A stretch of 63,759 nucleotides of DNA from Actinoplanes subtropicus (GCF_000721705.1 NZ_JOJL01000045.1:1-63759), one strand, 5' to 3'. Counted from the first letter of the stretch, positions 17,227 to 27,000 are shown. Program-made: numbers and translations. The notes: generated by a model not told the origin, from the sequence alone.

Positions 17227-17367
17227 GCGAGATACTCGCGGAGCGAGATACTAGCCCGGAAAGATACTCGCCGAGCGAGATACTAGCTGCGCGAGATACT
17301 CGCGGGGCGAGATGCTCGCGGGGCGAGATGCTCGCGGGGCGAGATACTCGCTCAGCGAGACAAGCGG
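17227..17367. repeat. Nine-unit 16-bp tandem array, each unit a 13-bp dyad
   Basis: Units start at 17227, 17243, 17259, 17275, 17291, 17307, 17323, 17339 and 17355, exactly 16 bp apart. The core is GCGAGATACTCGC, a perfect GCGAG/CTCGC dyad around ATA; two units have ATG in the centre, two have TAGC at the 3' arm, the third and ninth are degraded. The array lies 49 bp beyond the -35 of the MerR-clamp promoter and 20 bp from the lysE stop. Confidence 0.9.
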
Positions 17368-17386
17368 GCAGTGGGCGTCGGGCGGG

Positions 17387-17983
17387 CTATCCGGCGAGGA
17401 GGCTGGCCGCCACGCCGAGCATGACCAGGGCGATCAGGCCGTCGAGGACGCGCCACGCGGCCGGGCGGGCCAGCAGCGGCGCGAGCCGGTGTGCGCCCGC
17501 GCCCAGTGCCGTGAACCAGGCCAGGCTCGCCAGCGCCGCGCCGGCGCCGAAGAGCCAGCGGTGCGGGTGTCTCTGCGCGAGTGAGCCGAGCAGCAGGACC
17601 GTGTCCAGGTAGACGTGCGGGTTCAGGTAGGTCAGCGCCAAGCAGGTGAGCACCGTCGCGCCGAGGGTGGCGGGCGCGCGCTCGGCGGGTGTCAGCTGGG
17701 CGGGGCGCCATGCTCTGCGGGCCGCCAGGATGGCGTACGTGATCAGGAAGGCCGCGCCGACCCAGCGGATCACGGTGACCGCGCTCGGCCGGGCCAGGAC
17801 CACCGCGCCGAGGCCGCCGATGCCGGCCAGGATCAGCAGCAGGTCGGAGAGCGCGCAGACGGCCACCACCGCGAGCACGTGTTCCCGGCGCAGGCCCTGG
17901 CGCAGGACGAAGGCGTTCTGGGCGCCGATGGCGATGATCAGGGCGGCGGAGGCGGCGAAACCGGCGAGTGCGGAGGTGAACAC
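17387..17983 (-). CDS. lysE: LysE-type basic amino acid exporter
   Basis: 198 aa with six hydrophobic segments, the LysE/ArgO fold. Signatures: AIGAQNAFVLRQGLRREH near the N-terminus and LTYLNPHVYLDTV in the middle. It exports lysine and/or arginine across the cytoplasmic membrane. The start is GTG 17983, read from the point where the family similarity begins; a longer open frame runs on into lysG and is spurious. It is divergent from the LysG-type regulator across a 72-bp AT-rich gap and only ~900 bp from dapD, fitting relief from excess lysine. Confidence 0.92.
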   Translation of the reverse strand: MFTSALAGFAASAALIIAIGAQNAFVLRQGLRREHVLAVVAVCALSDLLLILAGIGGLGAVVLARPSAVTVIRWVGAAFLITYAILAARRAWRPAQLTPAERAPATLGATVLTCLALTYLNPHVYLDTVLLLGSLAQRHPHRWLFGAGAALASLAWFTALGAGAHRLAPLLARPAAWRVLDGLIALVMLGVAASLLAG

Positions 17984-18055
17984 GGCAACGACGCTAGGAG
18001 CCGGCCCTAGGCGTACGCAAACTAAAGATTTTGAACTTGGGTTAGATTTTCTTAC
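17984..18055. promoter_or_regulatory. Divergent lysE/lysG control region
   Basis: The 72-bp gap has an unusual AT-rich stretch at about 18015-18053 (AAACTAAAGATTTTGAACTT and beyond) in a GC-rich genome. LysR-type factors bind T-N11-A sites in such gaps and control both genes. The exact site is not resolved. Confidence 0.5.
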
Positions 18056-18877
18056 GTGGACCAGGTGCAGTTGGCGACCTTTCAAGCGGTGATCGGCACC
18101 GGCAGCTTCGAGGCGGCGGCGCGGCAGCTGCACGTCACGCCGTCGGCGGTGAGTCAGCGGATCAAGGCGTTGGAGAGCGCGGTGGGGCAGGTGCTGGTGC
18201 GCCGGGCCAAGCCGTGCGTGGCGACCCCGGCGGGGGAGGCGCTGGTCCGCTTCGCGGGGCAGGTCGAGCTGCTCGAACGGGAGGCGCTGGCGCAGGCCCG
18301 GGACGGCTCCCGGGTGTCGATCGTGGTGAACGCGGACTCGCTGGACACCTGGTTCCTGCCGGCGCTCGCCGCGGTGCCGGGGCCGAGCTACGAGCTGCAC
18401 ACCGACGACCAGGACTACACGGCCGATCTGCTGCGATCCGGTACGGCGATGGCCGCGGTGACCGCCGAGCACGTGGCGGTGCAGGGCTGTCGCCTGGAGC
18501 CGCTGGGCGCGATGCGCTACCTGCCGGTCGGCTCCGGTGATCTATCCGCCCCGATGATCGTCTACAACCGCAAGGATCACATCCAGCATCGGTTCCTGGC
18601 GTCCCTCGGGCGGGACGCCGACGGGCCGATCCATTACGTGCCGGCGGCGGCAGCCTTCGTCGAGGCGATCCGGCTGGGCCTGGGCTGGGGCATGGTGCCC
18701 GAGCAGCACGCTCTGCCCGACATCGCGGCCGGGCACTATCGCCCGCTTTTTCCGGATAAATTCCTGGATGTGCCGCTGTACTGGCAGTACTGGAAGATCG
18801 AATCGGCGGTGCTCAGCGACCTCACGGCGGCAGTCAAGGCCGCCGCAGCGGTCCTGAGAAGAAAGCCGCGATCCTGA
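18056..18877 (+). CDS. lysG: LysG/ArgP LysR-type regulator of lysE
   Basis: 273 aa. Residues 1-60 are the LysR winged helix (LATFQAVIGTGSFEAAARQL, TPSAVSQRIKALE), followed by the effector-binding domain typical of ArgP/LysG. Members bind lysine or arginine and activate the divergent exporter gene. GTG 18056 starts right after the AT-rich gap, with no good Shine-Dalgarno, so a leaderless mRNA is possible. The stop lies inside a 20-bp tandem repeat that continues to the dapD stop. Confidence 0.9.
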   Translation: MDQVQLATFQAVIGTGSFEAAARQLHVTPSAVSQRIKALESAVGQVLVRRAKPCVATPAGEALVRFAGQVELLEREALAQARDGSRVSIVVNADSLDTWFLPALAAVPGPSYELHTDDQDYTADLLRSGTAMAAVTAEHVAVQGCRLEPLGAMRYLPVGSGDLSAPMIVYNRKDHIQHRFLASLGRDADGPIHYVPAAAAFVEAIRLGLGWGMVPEQHALPDIAAGHYRPLFPDKFLDVPLYWQYWKIESAVLSDLTAAVKAAAAVLRRKPRS

Positions 18878-18905
18878 GCAGAAAGCCGCAGTCCTGAGCA
18901 GAAGC
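18851..18905. repeat. 20-bp tandem repeat at the lysG/dapD 3' junction
   Basis: Copies at 18851-18870, 18871-18890 and a partial at 18891-18905 share TCCTGAGCAGAAAGCCGC with one change. The lysG stop (18875-18877) is in copy 2 and the dapD stop adjoins copy 3, so the repeat covers both 3' ends. Confidence 0.75.
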
Positions 18906-19846
18906 TAGTCGTTCGCGTGCAGGGCCGAGTTCAGCTCGATGCCCGTGCCCGAGCGCGGCCGCGCCTCCAGCGTGCCGGTGACCGAGTTCTGCCAGAAGAG
19001 CAGATTGTCCTGCCCGCTGAGCTCGCGCGCCTTGACCACCCGGCCGTCCGGCAGGGTCAGCTTCGAGCCGGCCGTGATGTAGACGCCGGCCGCCACCACG
19101 CAGTCGTCGCCGAGCGAGATGCCGATGCCGGAGTTGGCCCCGATCAGGCTGCGCTCGCCGACGCTGACCCGGTCTTTCCCGCCGCCGGAGAGGGTACCCA
19201 TGATGGACGAGCCGCCGCCGACATCCGACCCGTCGCCGACCACGACGCCCTGGGTGATCCGGCCCTCGACCATCGAGACGCCCAGCGTGCCGGCGTTGAA
19301 GTTGACGAAGCCCTCGTGCATCACCGTGGTGCCGGAGGCCAGGTGGGCGCCGAGGCGCACCCGGTCGGCGTCCGCGATCCGCACGCCGGTCGGGGTGACG
19401 TAGTCGGTCATCCGCGGGAACTTGTCCAGCCCGTACACCTGCAGGTGGCGGCCGGCGGCGCGGTCGAGCAGGCGCAACTCGTCGACCCGCTCCGGCGGGC
19501 ATGGGCCGGCCGACGTCCAGGCGACGTTGGCCAGGGCGCCGAAGATGCCGTCCAGATTGACCGTGTTGGGCCGGACCAGGCGGTGCGAGAGCAGGTGGAG
19601 GCGCAGGTACGCGTCGGACGCGCCGGTGATCGGGTCGGCCAGCGAGTCGATCGTGACAGTCACCTCGACCACCGAGAGGCCGGGCAGCGCGCGCGGCCCG
19701 GTCAGCCCGGCCGGCAGCACCGGCGGCTCGGCCGGCGCCGGGCCGAGACCGAGGAAGCCGGACGGATACCAGGTGTCGAGGACCTGTCCGTCGGCCGTGA
19801 CGGTGGCGAGGCCGATGCCCCAGGCGGGCGAGATCGCGGTTTCCAC
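18905..19846 (-). CDS. dapD: Tetrahydrodipicolinate N-succinyltransferase, actinobacterial type
   Basis: 313 aa. It transfers succinyl from succinyl-CoA to tetrahydrodipicolinate, the first committed step of the succinylase branch. The C-terminal half is a left-handed beta-helix built of hexapeptide repeats ([33 protein letters not shown]). The N-terminal part ([24 protein letters not shown]) matches the actinobacterial subgroup. On the minus strand a TAGGGT -10 lies 6 nt before GTG 19846, so the message is probably leaderless. Divergent from dapE. Confidence 0.95.
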   Translation of the reverse strand: METAISPAWGIGLATVTADGQVLDTWYPSGFLGLGPAPAEPPVLPAGLTGPRALPGLSVVEVTVTIDSLADPITGASDAYLRLHLLSHRLVRPNTVNLDGIFGALANVAWTSAGPCPPERVDELRLLDRAAGRHLQVYGLDKFPRMTDYVTPTGVRIADADRVRLGAHLASGTTVMHEGFVNFNAGTLGVSMVEGRITQGVVVGDGSDVGGGSSIMGTLSGGGKDRVSVGERSLIGANSGIGISLGDDCVVAAGVYITAGSKLTLPDGRVVKARELSGQDNLLFWQNSVTGTLEARPRSGTGIELNSALHAND

Positions 19847-19920
19847 GAGGAGACCCTACTAAACGTGATGAGGATCTTAACTCCGAGGGCGATTCACCCT
19901 GGCCCGGTAGGGTGCGCCCT

Positions 19921-21000
19921 ATGGCCAACCCGCTTACCCCGGACGTGTTGGTCGACCCGGTCGTGCTGACCCGCGCCCTGGTCGACGTCGAGTCCGTCTC
20001 CCGCAACGAGAAGGTGATCGCCGACTGCGTCGAGGAGGTCCTCCGCTCCGCGTCGCACCTGAGTGTGGACCGTCATGGCAACACCGTGATGGCGCGCACG
20101 AATCTGGGACGGGAACAGCGGGTGGTGCTCGCCGGCCACCTCGACACGGTGCCGATCAACAACAACTTCCCGTCGACCGTCGTCGATGACCTGATCTACG
20201 GCTGCGGCACCTCCGACATGAAGTCCGGGGCCGCGCTCGCCCTGCACCTGGCGGCGACGCTGCCCGACCCGGGCTACGACGTCACCTACTTCTTCTACGA
20301 GGCCGAGGAGATCGAGTCCAGGTACAACGGGCTCGCGCTGGTCGCCGAGGCGCACCCGGAGTGGCTCGAGGCCGATTTCGCGCTGCTGCTCGAGCCCACG
20401 TACGGCGTGGTCGAGGCCGGCTGTCAGGGCACGCTGCGGGCGCTGGTGCGCACCCACGGCCGCCGGGCGCACACGGCCCGGGCCTGGCGCGGGGTCAACG
20501 CGATCCACGCGGCCGGCGAGGTGCTGCGCCGGCTCGGGGACTACCGGCCCCGTACGGTCACCATCGACGGCTGCACCTACCGCGAGGGACTGAACGCGGT
20601 GCGGATCTCCGGCGGCGTCGCCGGCAACGTGGTGCCGGACGAGTGCACGGTCGAGGTCAACATGCGGTTCGCCCCGGACCGGACCGAGAAGCAGGCCCTC
20701 GAGCACGTGCAGGAGGTCCTCGAGGGCTTCGAACTGGAGCTCACCGACTCGGCGCCGGGCGCGCTGCCCGGGCTGACCGCCGCGCCGGCCCGCGACTTCC
20801 TGGCGGCGGTCGGTGCCGAGCCCGCGGCGAAGCTCGGCTGGACGGATGTGGCGCGGTTCGCGGCGCTGGGCATTCCGGCGCTCAATTACGGGCCCGGCGA
20901 TCCGCTGCTGGCGCACGCGCCGGACGAGCACGTGGAGATCGGCAAGATCCGGGATGGCGCGGCGACGCTGCACCGCTGGCTCGCGTCCCCGTCTGACTAG
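19921..21000 (+). CDS. dapE: Succinyl-diaminopimelate desuccinylase
   Basis: 359 aa M20 metallopeptidase. It releases succinate to give L,L-diaminopimelate, the precursor of meso-DAP and lysine. Metal ligands are visible: His in LAGHLDTVP, Asp in GTSDMKSG, Glu pair in FYEAEEIE, and the late AHAPDEHVEI His region. ATG 19921 is chosen over GTG 19912 because TAGGGT ends 7 nt before it, a leaderless layout. Its stop overlaps the stop of the small minus-strand gene at 20997. Confidence 0.95.
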   Translation: MANPLTPDVLVDPVVLTRALVDVESVSRNEKVIADCVEEVLRSASHLSVDRHGNTVMARTNLGREQRVVLAGHLDTVPINNNFPSTVVDDLIYGCGTSDMKSGAALALHLAATLPDPGYDVTYFFYEAEEIESRYNGLALVAEAHPEWLEADFALLLEPTYGVVEAGCQGTLRALVRTHGRRAHTARAWRGVNAIHAAGEVLRRLGDYRPRTVTIDGCTYREGLNAVRISGGVAGNVVPDECTVEVNMRFAPDRTEKQALEHVQEVLEGFELELTDSAPGALPGLTAAPARDFLAAVGAEPAAKLGWTDVARFAALGIPALNYGPGDPLLAHAPDEHVEIGKIRDGAATLHRWLASPSD

Positions 21001-21179
21001 ATCACATGCACCGCCACGCGGCCGATGGCCCGCAGCGCCTGCGGCGGGATCTCCACCGTCTTCTCCGGATCGTGCGGCGGCCGGCTCTCGGCGCGGGACA
21101 GGCGGCGTTCCTCGACGACCAGTTGGATCCGCCGCTGCATGCGGCGCTGTGCCCTCAGTCGCTCAGATCGGTTCGTCAC
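20997..21179 (-). CDS. Small basic conserved-type protein
   Basis: 60 aa, 12 Arg, with a central helix (ERLRAQRRMQRRIQLVVEER) and an IPPQALRAIGRVAV end. AAGGAGCC upstream of GTG 21179 is a good ribosome-binding site, which supports a real gene. Its stop overlaps that of dapE by 3 nt (convergent). I do not recognise the family; it may bind nucleic acid, given its charge. Confidence 0.6.
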   Translation of the reverse strand: MTNRSERLRAQRRMQRRIQLVVEERRLSRAESRPPHDPEKTVEIPPQALRAIGRVAVHVI

Positions 21180-21367
21180 GGTGGCTCCTTAAGCCCAGGA
21201 ACCCGGCCGAGGCCGGGCGCCGTGCCGTCGATTTCGTAACTGTACAGACGCGTCAGAGCTACCGTCCGTTGCTTCAATCTGGCAAAAAGGTTCGCTGGTC
21301 GCAATCCTCTTACCGAAACCCAACCGGTTATTCACCGGCTACTGACCGTCCGCACTACCTTGGTGGC

Positions 21368-22147
21368 ATGACGGACAGCACCAACGGACGCCGCCGGGCC
21401 GAGCCGGAGCGTCATCGCGGAGCGGTCACGCTGCGCCGCGAATCCATCCCGCCGAGCACCGCCGACGAGAAACTGCTCGACTCGCACCACCGGCGCGAGT
21501 GGAAGACCAAGGACGCCTGGCGGGCGCTGCGCATCCTGTCCGAGTTCGTGGAGGGCTTCGACACGCTGGCGGACCTGCCGCCCGCGGTCAGCGTCTTCGG
21601 CTCGGCGCGCAGCAAGCCGGACAGCCCCGAGTGCGAGATGGCGGCCGACCTGGGCGCCGCGCTGGCCGAGGCCGGCTACGCGGTGATCACCGGCGGCGGC
21701 CCGGGCGTGATGGAGGCGGCCAACCGCGGCGCCACCGAGGCCGGCGGCATGTCGGTCGGGCTGGGCATCGAGCTGCCGTTCGAGCAGGGCCTCAACGACT
21801 GGGTGGACGTCGGCATCGACTTCCGCTATTTCTTCGTACGCAAAACGATGTTTGTGAAGTATGCCCAGGCCTTCGTGGTGCTGCCCGGTGGGTTCGGCAC
21901 GCTCGACGAGCTGTTCGAGGCGATCACGCTGGTGCAGACCAAGAAGGTGACCCGCTTCCCGGTGATCCTGATGGGCGCGGAGTACTGGTCCGGCCTGGTC
22001 GACTGGATCAAGCAGACGCTGCTGAAGGACGGCAAGGTCAGCGAGAGCGACCTGGATCTGATCCAGGTGACCGACGACGTGGACGAGGCGGTGCAGATCA
22101 TCGTGGACGCCGACGCCGCCCTGGCCGCCGCCGACGGGAAGCGGTGA
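21368..22147 (+). CDS. LOG-family (TIGR00730) Rossmann-fold protein, long form
   Basis: 259 aa. Carries the LOG signature PGGFGTLDELFEA and GGGPGVMEAANRGA; the conserved Arg-Lys (VRKTMFVKYA) is also present. Family members are cytokinin-activating nucleotide 5'-monophosphate phosphoribohydrolases or close relatives. An N-terminal extension of ~70 residues precedes the fold. ATG 21368 lies after a strong divergent gap (21180-21367). It is followed after one base by a second LOG gene. Confidence 0.92.
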   Translation: MTDSTNGRRRAEPERHRGAVTLRRESIPPSTADEKLLDSHHRREWKTKDAWRALRILSEFVEGFDTLADLPPAVSVFGSARSKPDSPECEMAADLGAALAEAGYAVITGGGPGVMEAANRGATEAGGMSVGLGIELPFEQGLNDWVDVGIDFRYFFVRKTMFVKYAQAFVVLPGGFGTLDELFEAITLVQTKKVTRFPVILMGAEYWSGLVDWIKQTLLKDGKVSESDLDLIQVTDDVDEAVQIIVDADAALAAADGKR

Positions 22148-22148
22148 C

Positions 22149-22697
22149 GTGGCCGCCATCTGCGTCTTCTGCGCCTCGTCCAGCACCCTCGACCAGAAGT
22201 GGATCGACCTCGCCACCGGCACCGGCGCCGAGATCGCGGCCCGCGGGCACACCCTCGTCTCCGGCGGCGGCCGGGTCGGGATGATGGGCGCGGTCGCCGA
22301 CGGCGCCCGGGCCGGCGGGGCGCACACGCTCGGCATCATCCCGCAGGCGCTGGTGGATCTCGAGGTGGCCGACCTCAACGCCGACGAGCTGATCATCACC
22401 GACGACATGGGCACCCGGAAGAACCTGATGGTCGAGCATTCGGACGCGTTCATCACGCTGCCCGGCGGCCTCGGCACGATGGACGAGCTCTTCGAGGTGT
22501 GGACCACGGCCACCCTCGACCTGCACGCCCGGCCGATCCTGCTGCTCGACCCGGAAGGCTTCTACGACGGGCTGCTCGACTGGCTGGCGGAACTCGCCTC
22601 GACCGCCTTCGTCCGCCGGGCGGCGCTCGACCAGTTGATCGTCACCCGCTCGATCGGCGACGCCTTCGACGAGATCGAGAAGCGGCTCGTTCAGTGA
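22149..22697 (+). CDS. LOG-family (TIGR00730) protein, short form
   Basis: 182 aa, without the N-terminal extension. Opens AAICVFCASSS, as in classical LOG/YgdH-type proteins, and has SGGGRVGMMGAVADGA and LPGGLGTMDELFEVW. GTG 22149 begins two bases after the stop of the previous LOG gene, so the two are co-translated and may form hetero-oligomers or have different nucleotide preferences. A strong hairpin terminator begins right after its stop. Confidence 0.92.
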   Translation: MAAICVFCASSSTLDQKWIDLATGTGAEIAARGHTLVSGGGRVGMMGAVADGARAGGAHTLGIIPQALVDLEVADLNADELIITDDMGTRKNLMVEHSDAFITLPGGLGTMDELFEVWTTATLDLHARPILLLDPEGFYDGLLDWLAELASTAFVRRAALDQLIVTRSIGDAFDEIEKRLVQ

Positions 22698-22699
22698 TC

Positions 22700-22742
22700 G
22701 TCACGCCGGAGTGGGTGTCACCACACCACACTCCGGCGTGAC
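22700..22742 (+). terminator. Hairpin terminator of the LOG operon
   Basis: A perfect 14-bp stem (GTCACGCCGGAGTG / CACTCCGGCGTGAC) with a 15-nt loop starts 3 nt after the LOG stop and is followed by TTTCGG. Confidence 0.75.
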
Positions 22743-22876
22743 TTTCGGCCCCGGTGAGCCCGCCGGGTAGCCGGGGCGCGCCGGCGACACGCTCTCACCG
22801 GACGTGCTCGGTGCGCTCGCGCCGGTCACCAGACGGGGTCGCAACTCGCCGGGGCACGCCATCGCAAAATTGGTTT

Positions 22877-22888
22877 AGCGTCGACGCT
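22877..22888. promoter_or_regulatory. LacI-type palindromic operator
   Basis: AGCGTCGACGCT is a perfect 12-bp palindrome with the central CG of LacI-family sites, 103 bp before the LacI-family gene. The surrounding 22743-22990 stretch otherwise holds only AT-rich promoter-like sequence around 22925-22950. Confidence 0.5.
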
Positions 22889-22990
22889 TCTCCCCGTTCG
22901 GGGGACACGTCAAGACATGTCGATCAGTAATCGTCCGGTTACTTTTCGTGAAACGGCCCGGTTCCCGCCTCGATTCGCGCCTCTGGTCGT

Positions 22991-24031
22991 ATGTGGAACA
23001 CTCCTGACATGCCGCCGCAAAGGGCGACCTTGCTACAGGTCGCGCAGCGGGCCGGCGTGTCCCGCAGCACGGCCTCCTTCGTCCTGACCGGGCGCCACCA
23101 GGACATGAGGATTTCCGAAGACGCCCGGCAACGGGTGCTCCGGGCGGCCCAGGAGCTGGACTACCGGCCCAACTTGATGGCCCGCAGTCTGCGGACGAAG
23201 GTCACGAAGACGATCGCGCTGGTCTCCGACACGATCGCCGCCGACCCGTACGCCGGGCGCGCCATCCACGGCAGCCTCGCCGCCGCCATCGCGCACGGGC
23301 ATCTGCTGTTCATCGGGGAGACCGACGGCGACCCGGTGGTCGAGCAGCGGCTGATCGCCGACTTCCTGGACCGGCAGGTGGACGCCTTCATCTACGCCAG
23401 CATGTTCACCCAGTACGTACGGCTGCCCCGGCAACTGCGCGAGCGGCCGGTGGTGCTGCTCAACTGCCTGATCCGGGGCGCCCGGCCGCTGCACCACTCG
23501 ATCATCCCGGACGAGCTGACCGCCGGCCTGACCGCGGCCCGGACGCTGCTCGAGGCCGGCCACCGCCAGGGCATCTACGTGGTCGGGCACGCCGACAAGG
23601 GGGTCTTCGCGAGCCGGGAAAGGATGACCGGGATCCAGGAGGAGCTGGGCACGGCTGGGGTGCGGCTGGCCGGGGTGGTCGACTGCAACTGGTGGCCGGA
23701 TTCGGCGTACGACGCGGTCCGCCAGGCGCTGGTCGACGGGCTCGCGCCCAAGGCGCTGATCTGCGTCAACGACCGGGTGGCGCTCGGCGCGTACCAGGCG
23801 TTGCGCGAGGGCGGGCTGGCCATTCCGGACGACGTCTCGGTGATCTCGTTCGACGACTCCGAGCTCGCGGCGTGGCTGCGACCACAGCTGACCAGCATCG
23901 CGCTGCCGCACTACGAGCTGGGCTGGCGCGCGGTCGAGACGCTGCTCGGCCCGTCCGCCGAGCCCGGGATCACCCGGCTGGCCATGCCGATCCGCCGCCG
24001 GCACTCGGTGGCGAAACCGACCGTCGAATAA
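22991..24031 (+). CDS. LacI-family transcriptional regulator
   Basis: 346 aa. The helix-turn-helix (ATLLQVAQRAGVSRSTASF) with hinge helix (NLMARSLRT) occupies residues 12-70, followed by a periplasmic-binding-protein-like sugar-binding core (VISFDDSELAAWLRPQLTSI). The effector is not predictable; no sugar genes are adjacent. Likely autoregulated through the palindrome at 22877. Start could be ATG 22991 or ATG 23009; neither has a clear ribosome-binding site. adnA follows after 29 nt. Confidence 0.88.
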   Translation: MWNTPDMPPQRATLLQVAQRAGVSRSTASFVLTGRHQDMRISEDARQRVLRAAQELDYRPNLMARSLRTKVTKTIALVSDTIAADPYAGRAIHGSLAAAIAHGHLLFIGETDGDPVVEQRLIADFLDRQVDAFIYASMFTQYVRLPRQLRERPVVLLNCLIRGARPLHHSIIPDELTAGLTAARTLLEAGHRQGIYVVGHADKGVFASRERMTGIQEELGTAGVRLAGVVDCNWWPDSAYDAVRQALVDGLAPKALICVNDRVALGAYQALREGGLAIPDDVSVISFDDSELAAWLRPQLTSIALPHYELGWRAVETLLGPSAEPGITRLAMPIRRRHSVAKPTVE

Positions 24032-24060
24032 CGTCGTACCCGCGTGGTTTCCTTGATGCC

Positions 24061-27000
24061 GTGAGCACGCCGGCCGCTTCCGCCTCGGTGCGCCGGCCGG
24101 TCTACCGCCTGGTCCGGCGCCCGGCCGCCGCGCTGCCCGCGTTGCGGGCCGACGAGCTGCAGCGGTATGTGTCGGAGCACGTCGACGGGCCCCTCCTCGT
24201 GGTCGGCGGCCCGGGCACCGGCAAGACCACGATGCTGGTCGAGGCGGTGGCCGCGCGCATAGCCGAGGGCGTCGACCCGGAACGCATCCTGATCCTGACC
24301 TTCGGCCGCCGCGGCGCGATGGCGCTGCGCGACCGCATCGAGGCGCGGATCGCGGGCGACCGCGGCCGCATCATGCACGAGCCGCTGGTGCGGACCTTCC
24401 ACGCTTATTCGTATGCGTTGCTCCGCCGCGCCGCGGCCGAGCGCGGCGAGCCGTCCCCCCGCCTGCTCACCGGCCCGGAACAAGACTTGATCATCCGCGA
24501 GCTCCTCGAGGTGGTCGCCGATCCGGATGCGCCGGACGAGATCGGCTGGCCCGAGGGCCTGCGCCCGGCGCTGCCGACCCGCGCGTTCGCCCAGCAGCTG
24601 CGCGACCTGATGCAGCGGGCGGCGGAACGAGGCATCGGCCCGGTCGAGCTGGCCCGCCTGGGCGAGCGCCTGGGGCGCGACGACTGGCCGGCGGCGGCGC
24701 GCTTCCTGAGGGAATATGTCGCGGTCCTGGCCCTGCGGGACGTGACGACGCGCGGCTCCACGGCGTATGACCCGGCCGAGTTGGTACGGGCGGCGTCCGG
24801 GCTGCTGGCCGACGATCCCGAGTTGCTGGCCGCCGAGCGAAACCGGCTGGCGCAGGTGTATGTGGACGAGCTGGCGGATACCGACCCGGCGCAGGTGGAG
24901 CTGCTGGCCCAGGTCGCCGGCGGCGGCAAGCCGCTGGTGGCGTTCGGCGACCCGGATGCGTCGATCTACGGCTTCCGGGGCGCCGACCCGGGCGCCGTGT
25001 CAGCGTTCCCGGCGAAGTTCCGGACGGCGTCGGGCGCGCTCGCCGAGACGATCACCCTCCACACCAACTACCGAGCGGCGGCGCCATTGCTCACGGCCAC
25101 CTCACGCGTGGCCCGGCACATGCGCGGCCCGATCACCCACCGCCCGATGCACCCCCCGGCGCCGCCCCCCACCGAGCCCGGCGAGCAGCCCAGCCACGAC
25201 CCAGCCGCGACGGGCCCCACCAAGTCCGGCCACCCGCCCAGGGTGCCTGGTGAGCAGACCGACGGCCTGACCGAGGGGGCAATTGTCCGGACTTTCCGGG
25301 CATCCACCGCCGAAAGCGCCTACGTAGCCCACGCCCTACGCGAGGCCCACCTCCTCCACAAAGTCCCCTGGTCGAGGATGGCGGTCGTCCTCCGCTCCAC
25401 CTCGCTGCAACTGCCGTCCTTCCAACGAGCCCTGGCCGCCGCCGGCGTACCGACCGTCACCCACGCGGAGGACCTCCCGCTCCACCTTCAGCCGGCCGTC
25501 GCCCCGTTCCTCCTGCTTCTCCGCTGCGCCCTGGACACGGAGTCGCTGACCGAGGAAGCCGCCGTAGCCCTCCTCCACTCCCCCCTGGGCGGCGCCGACC
25601 CACTGGCCGAGCGCCGCCTGCGCCAGGGCCTCCGCGCACTGGCCCTGGCCGCCGGCGACCGACGCCCCTCGGGCGAGCTGCTGCTGGATGCCGTACGAGA
25701 CCCCGCCGGCCTGGACCTGGTCGACCGCCGCTGGGCCCGCCCCGCCCAGACCGTGGCCCGCCTGATCGCCACCGCCAAGGAGGCCGCCGCCGAGCCCGGC
25801 GCCAACGCCGAGCAGGTCCTGTGGACGGTCTGGCGGGAGAGCGGCCTGTCCGACCGCTGGTTCGGCATGAGCACCCGGGTGGGCCTCTCCGACGACGCCG
25901 ACGTGGCCCGGGCCCGGCAGTGGCGCGCCGAGGCCGCCGACCGTGATCTCGACTCGATGGTGGTCCTCTTCGACGCGGCCGCCCGCTTCGTCGACCGCCT
26001 CCCGGGCGCGCGGACCGAGGTCTTCCTCGACCACGTCCTCGGCCAGGACCTGCCGGCCGACTCGATCGCCCCGAGTGCCGACCGTGGCGAAGCGGTCCGG
26101 CTGCTCACCGCGCACGCGGCCAAGGGTCTGGAGTGGGATGTGGTGGTGCTGGCCGGCGTCCAGGAGGGCATCTGGCCCGACCTGCGCCTGCGCGGCAGCC
26201 TGCTCGGTTCGGAACGCCTGGTCGACGTCCTGGCCGGCCGCGCCGCCACCGGGACCGCGGCGGTGGTCGGCGAGACCTCGGCGCTGCTCGACGAGGAGCG
26301 CCGCCTCTTCTACGTGGCCGCCACCCGCGCCCGCCGCAAGCTGATCGTCACCGCCGTGGCCTCGGCCGGCGTGGGCGGCTCCGAGGGCGAGGAACAGCCG
26401 AGCCGCTTCCTGACCGAGCTGTCCTTCCCGCTGCCCGGCCCCGAGTCCCCGCCGCCCCCGCCGAGCCCGCCCGACCCCGACCCCTGGGCCACCGGCCCTC
26501 CCGACCCCGACGCGACCGACCCGTCAGACGCGGCCGACCCGTCAGACGCGGCCGGCCCGTCAGACGCGGCCGCGCCGTCCGACGAGGGTGCGGCGAGCTA
26601 TGACGCTGGTCCGCCGACCGTTGCCGAAGAAGAGATTCCGGTGGGTCGGGCACCCCGCGCGCTCACCCTCGCCGGCCTGGTCGCCGAGCTGCGTACGGTC
26701 GTGGTGGGAAGGGACCAAACGCCCGCCCGGCGGTGGGCCGCCGCCGCGGAATTGGCCAGGCTGGCCGTGGCCGGGGTGCCCGGCGCTCATCCCGACGAGT
26801 GGTGGGGCTTGCGGCCGCTCTCCGACGATCGGCCGCTGGTCGACGAGGGTGAGCCGGTCAAGGTCACCCCGTCCTCGATGGAGAGCGCCCTCCGCTGCAG
26901 CCTCCGCTGGCTTCTCGAACGACACGGCGGCGCCGCCCCGCCCGGCCCCGCCCAGGGCGTCGGCAACCTCGTGCACGCCGCCGCCATGCTCGCCGAGGAC

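Noticed and set aside
17227..17367. CRISPR array
   Set aside because: Units are contiguous 16-mers without spacers and there are no cas genes.
26133..26603. 156-aa plus-strand frame in adnA
   Set aside because: Out-of-frame shadow inside a confident gene.
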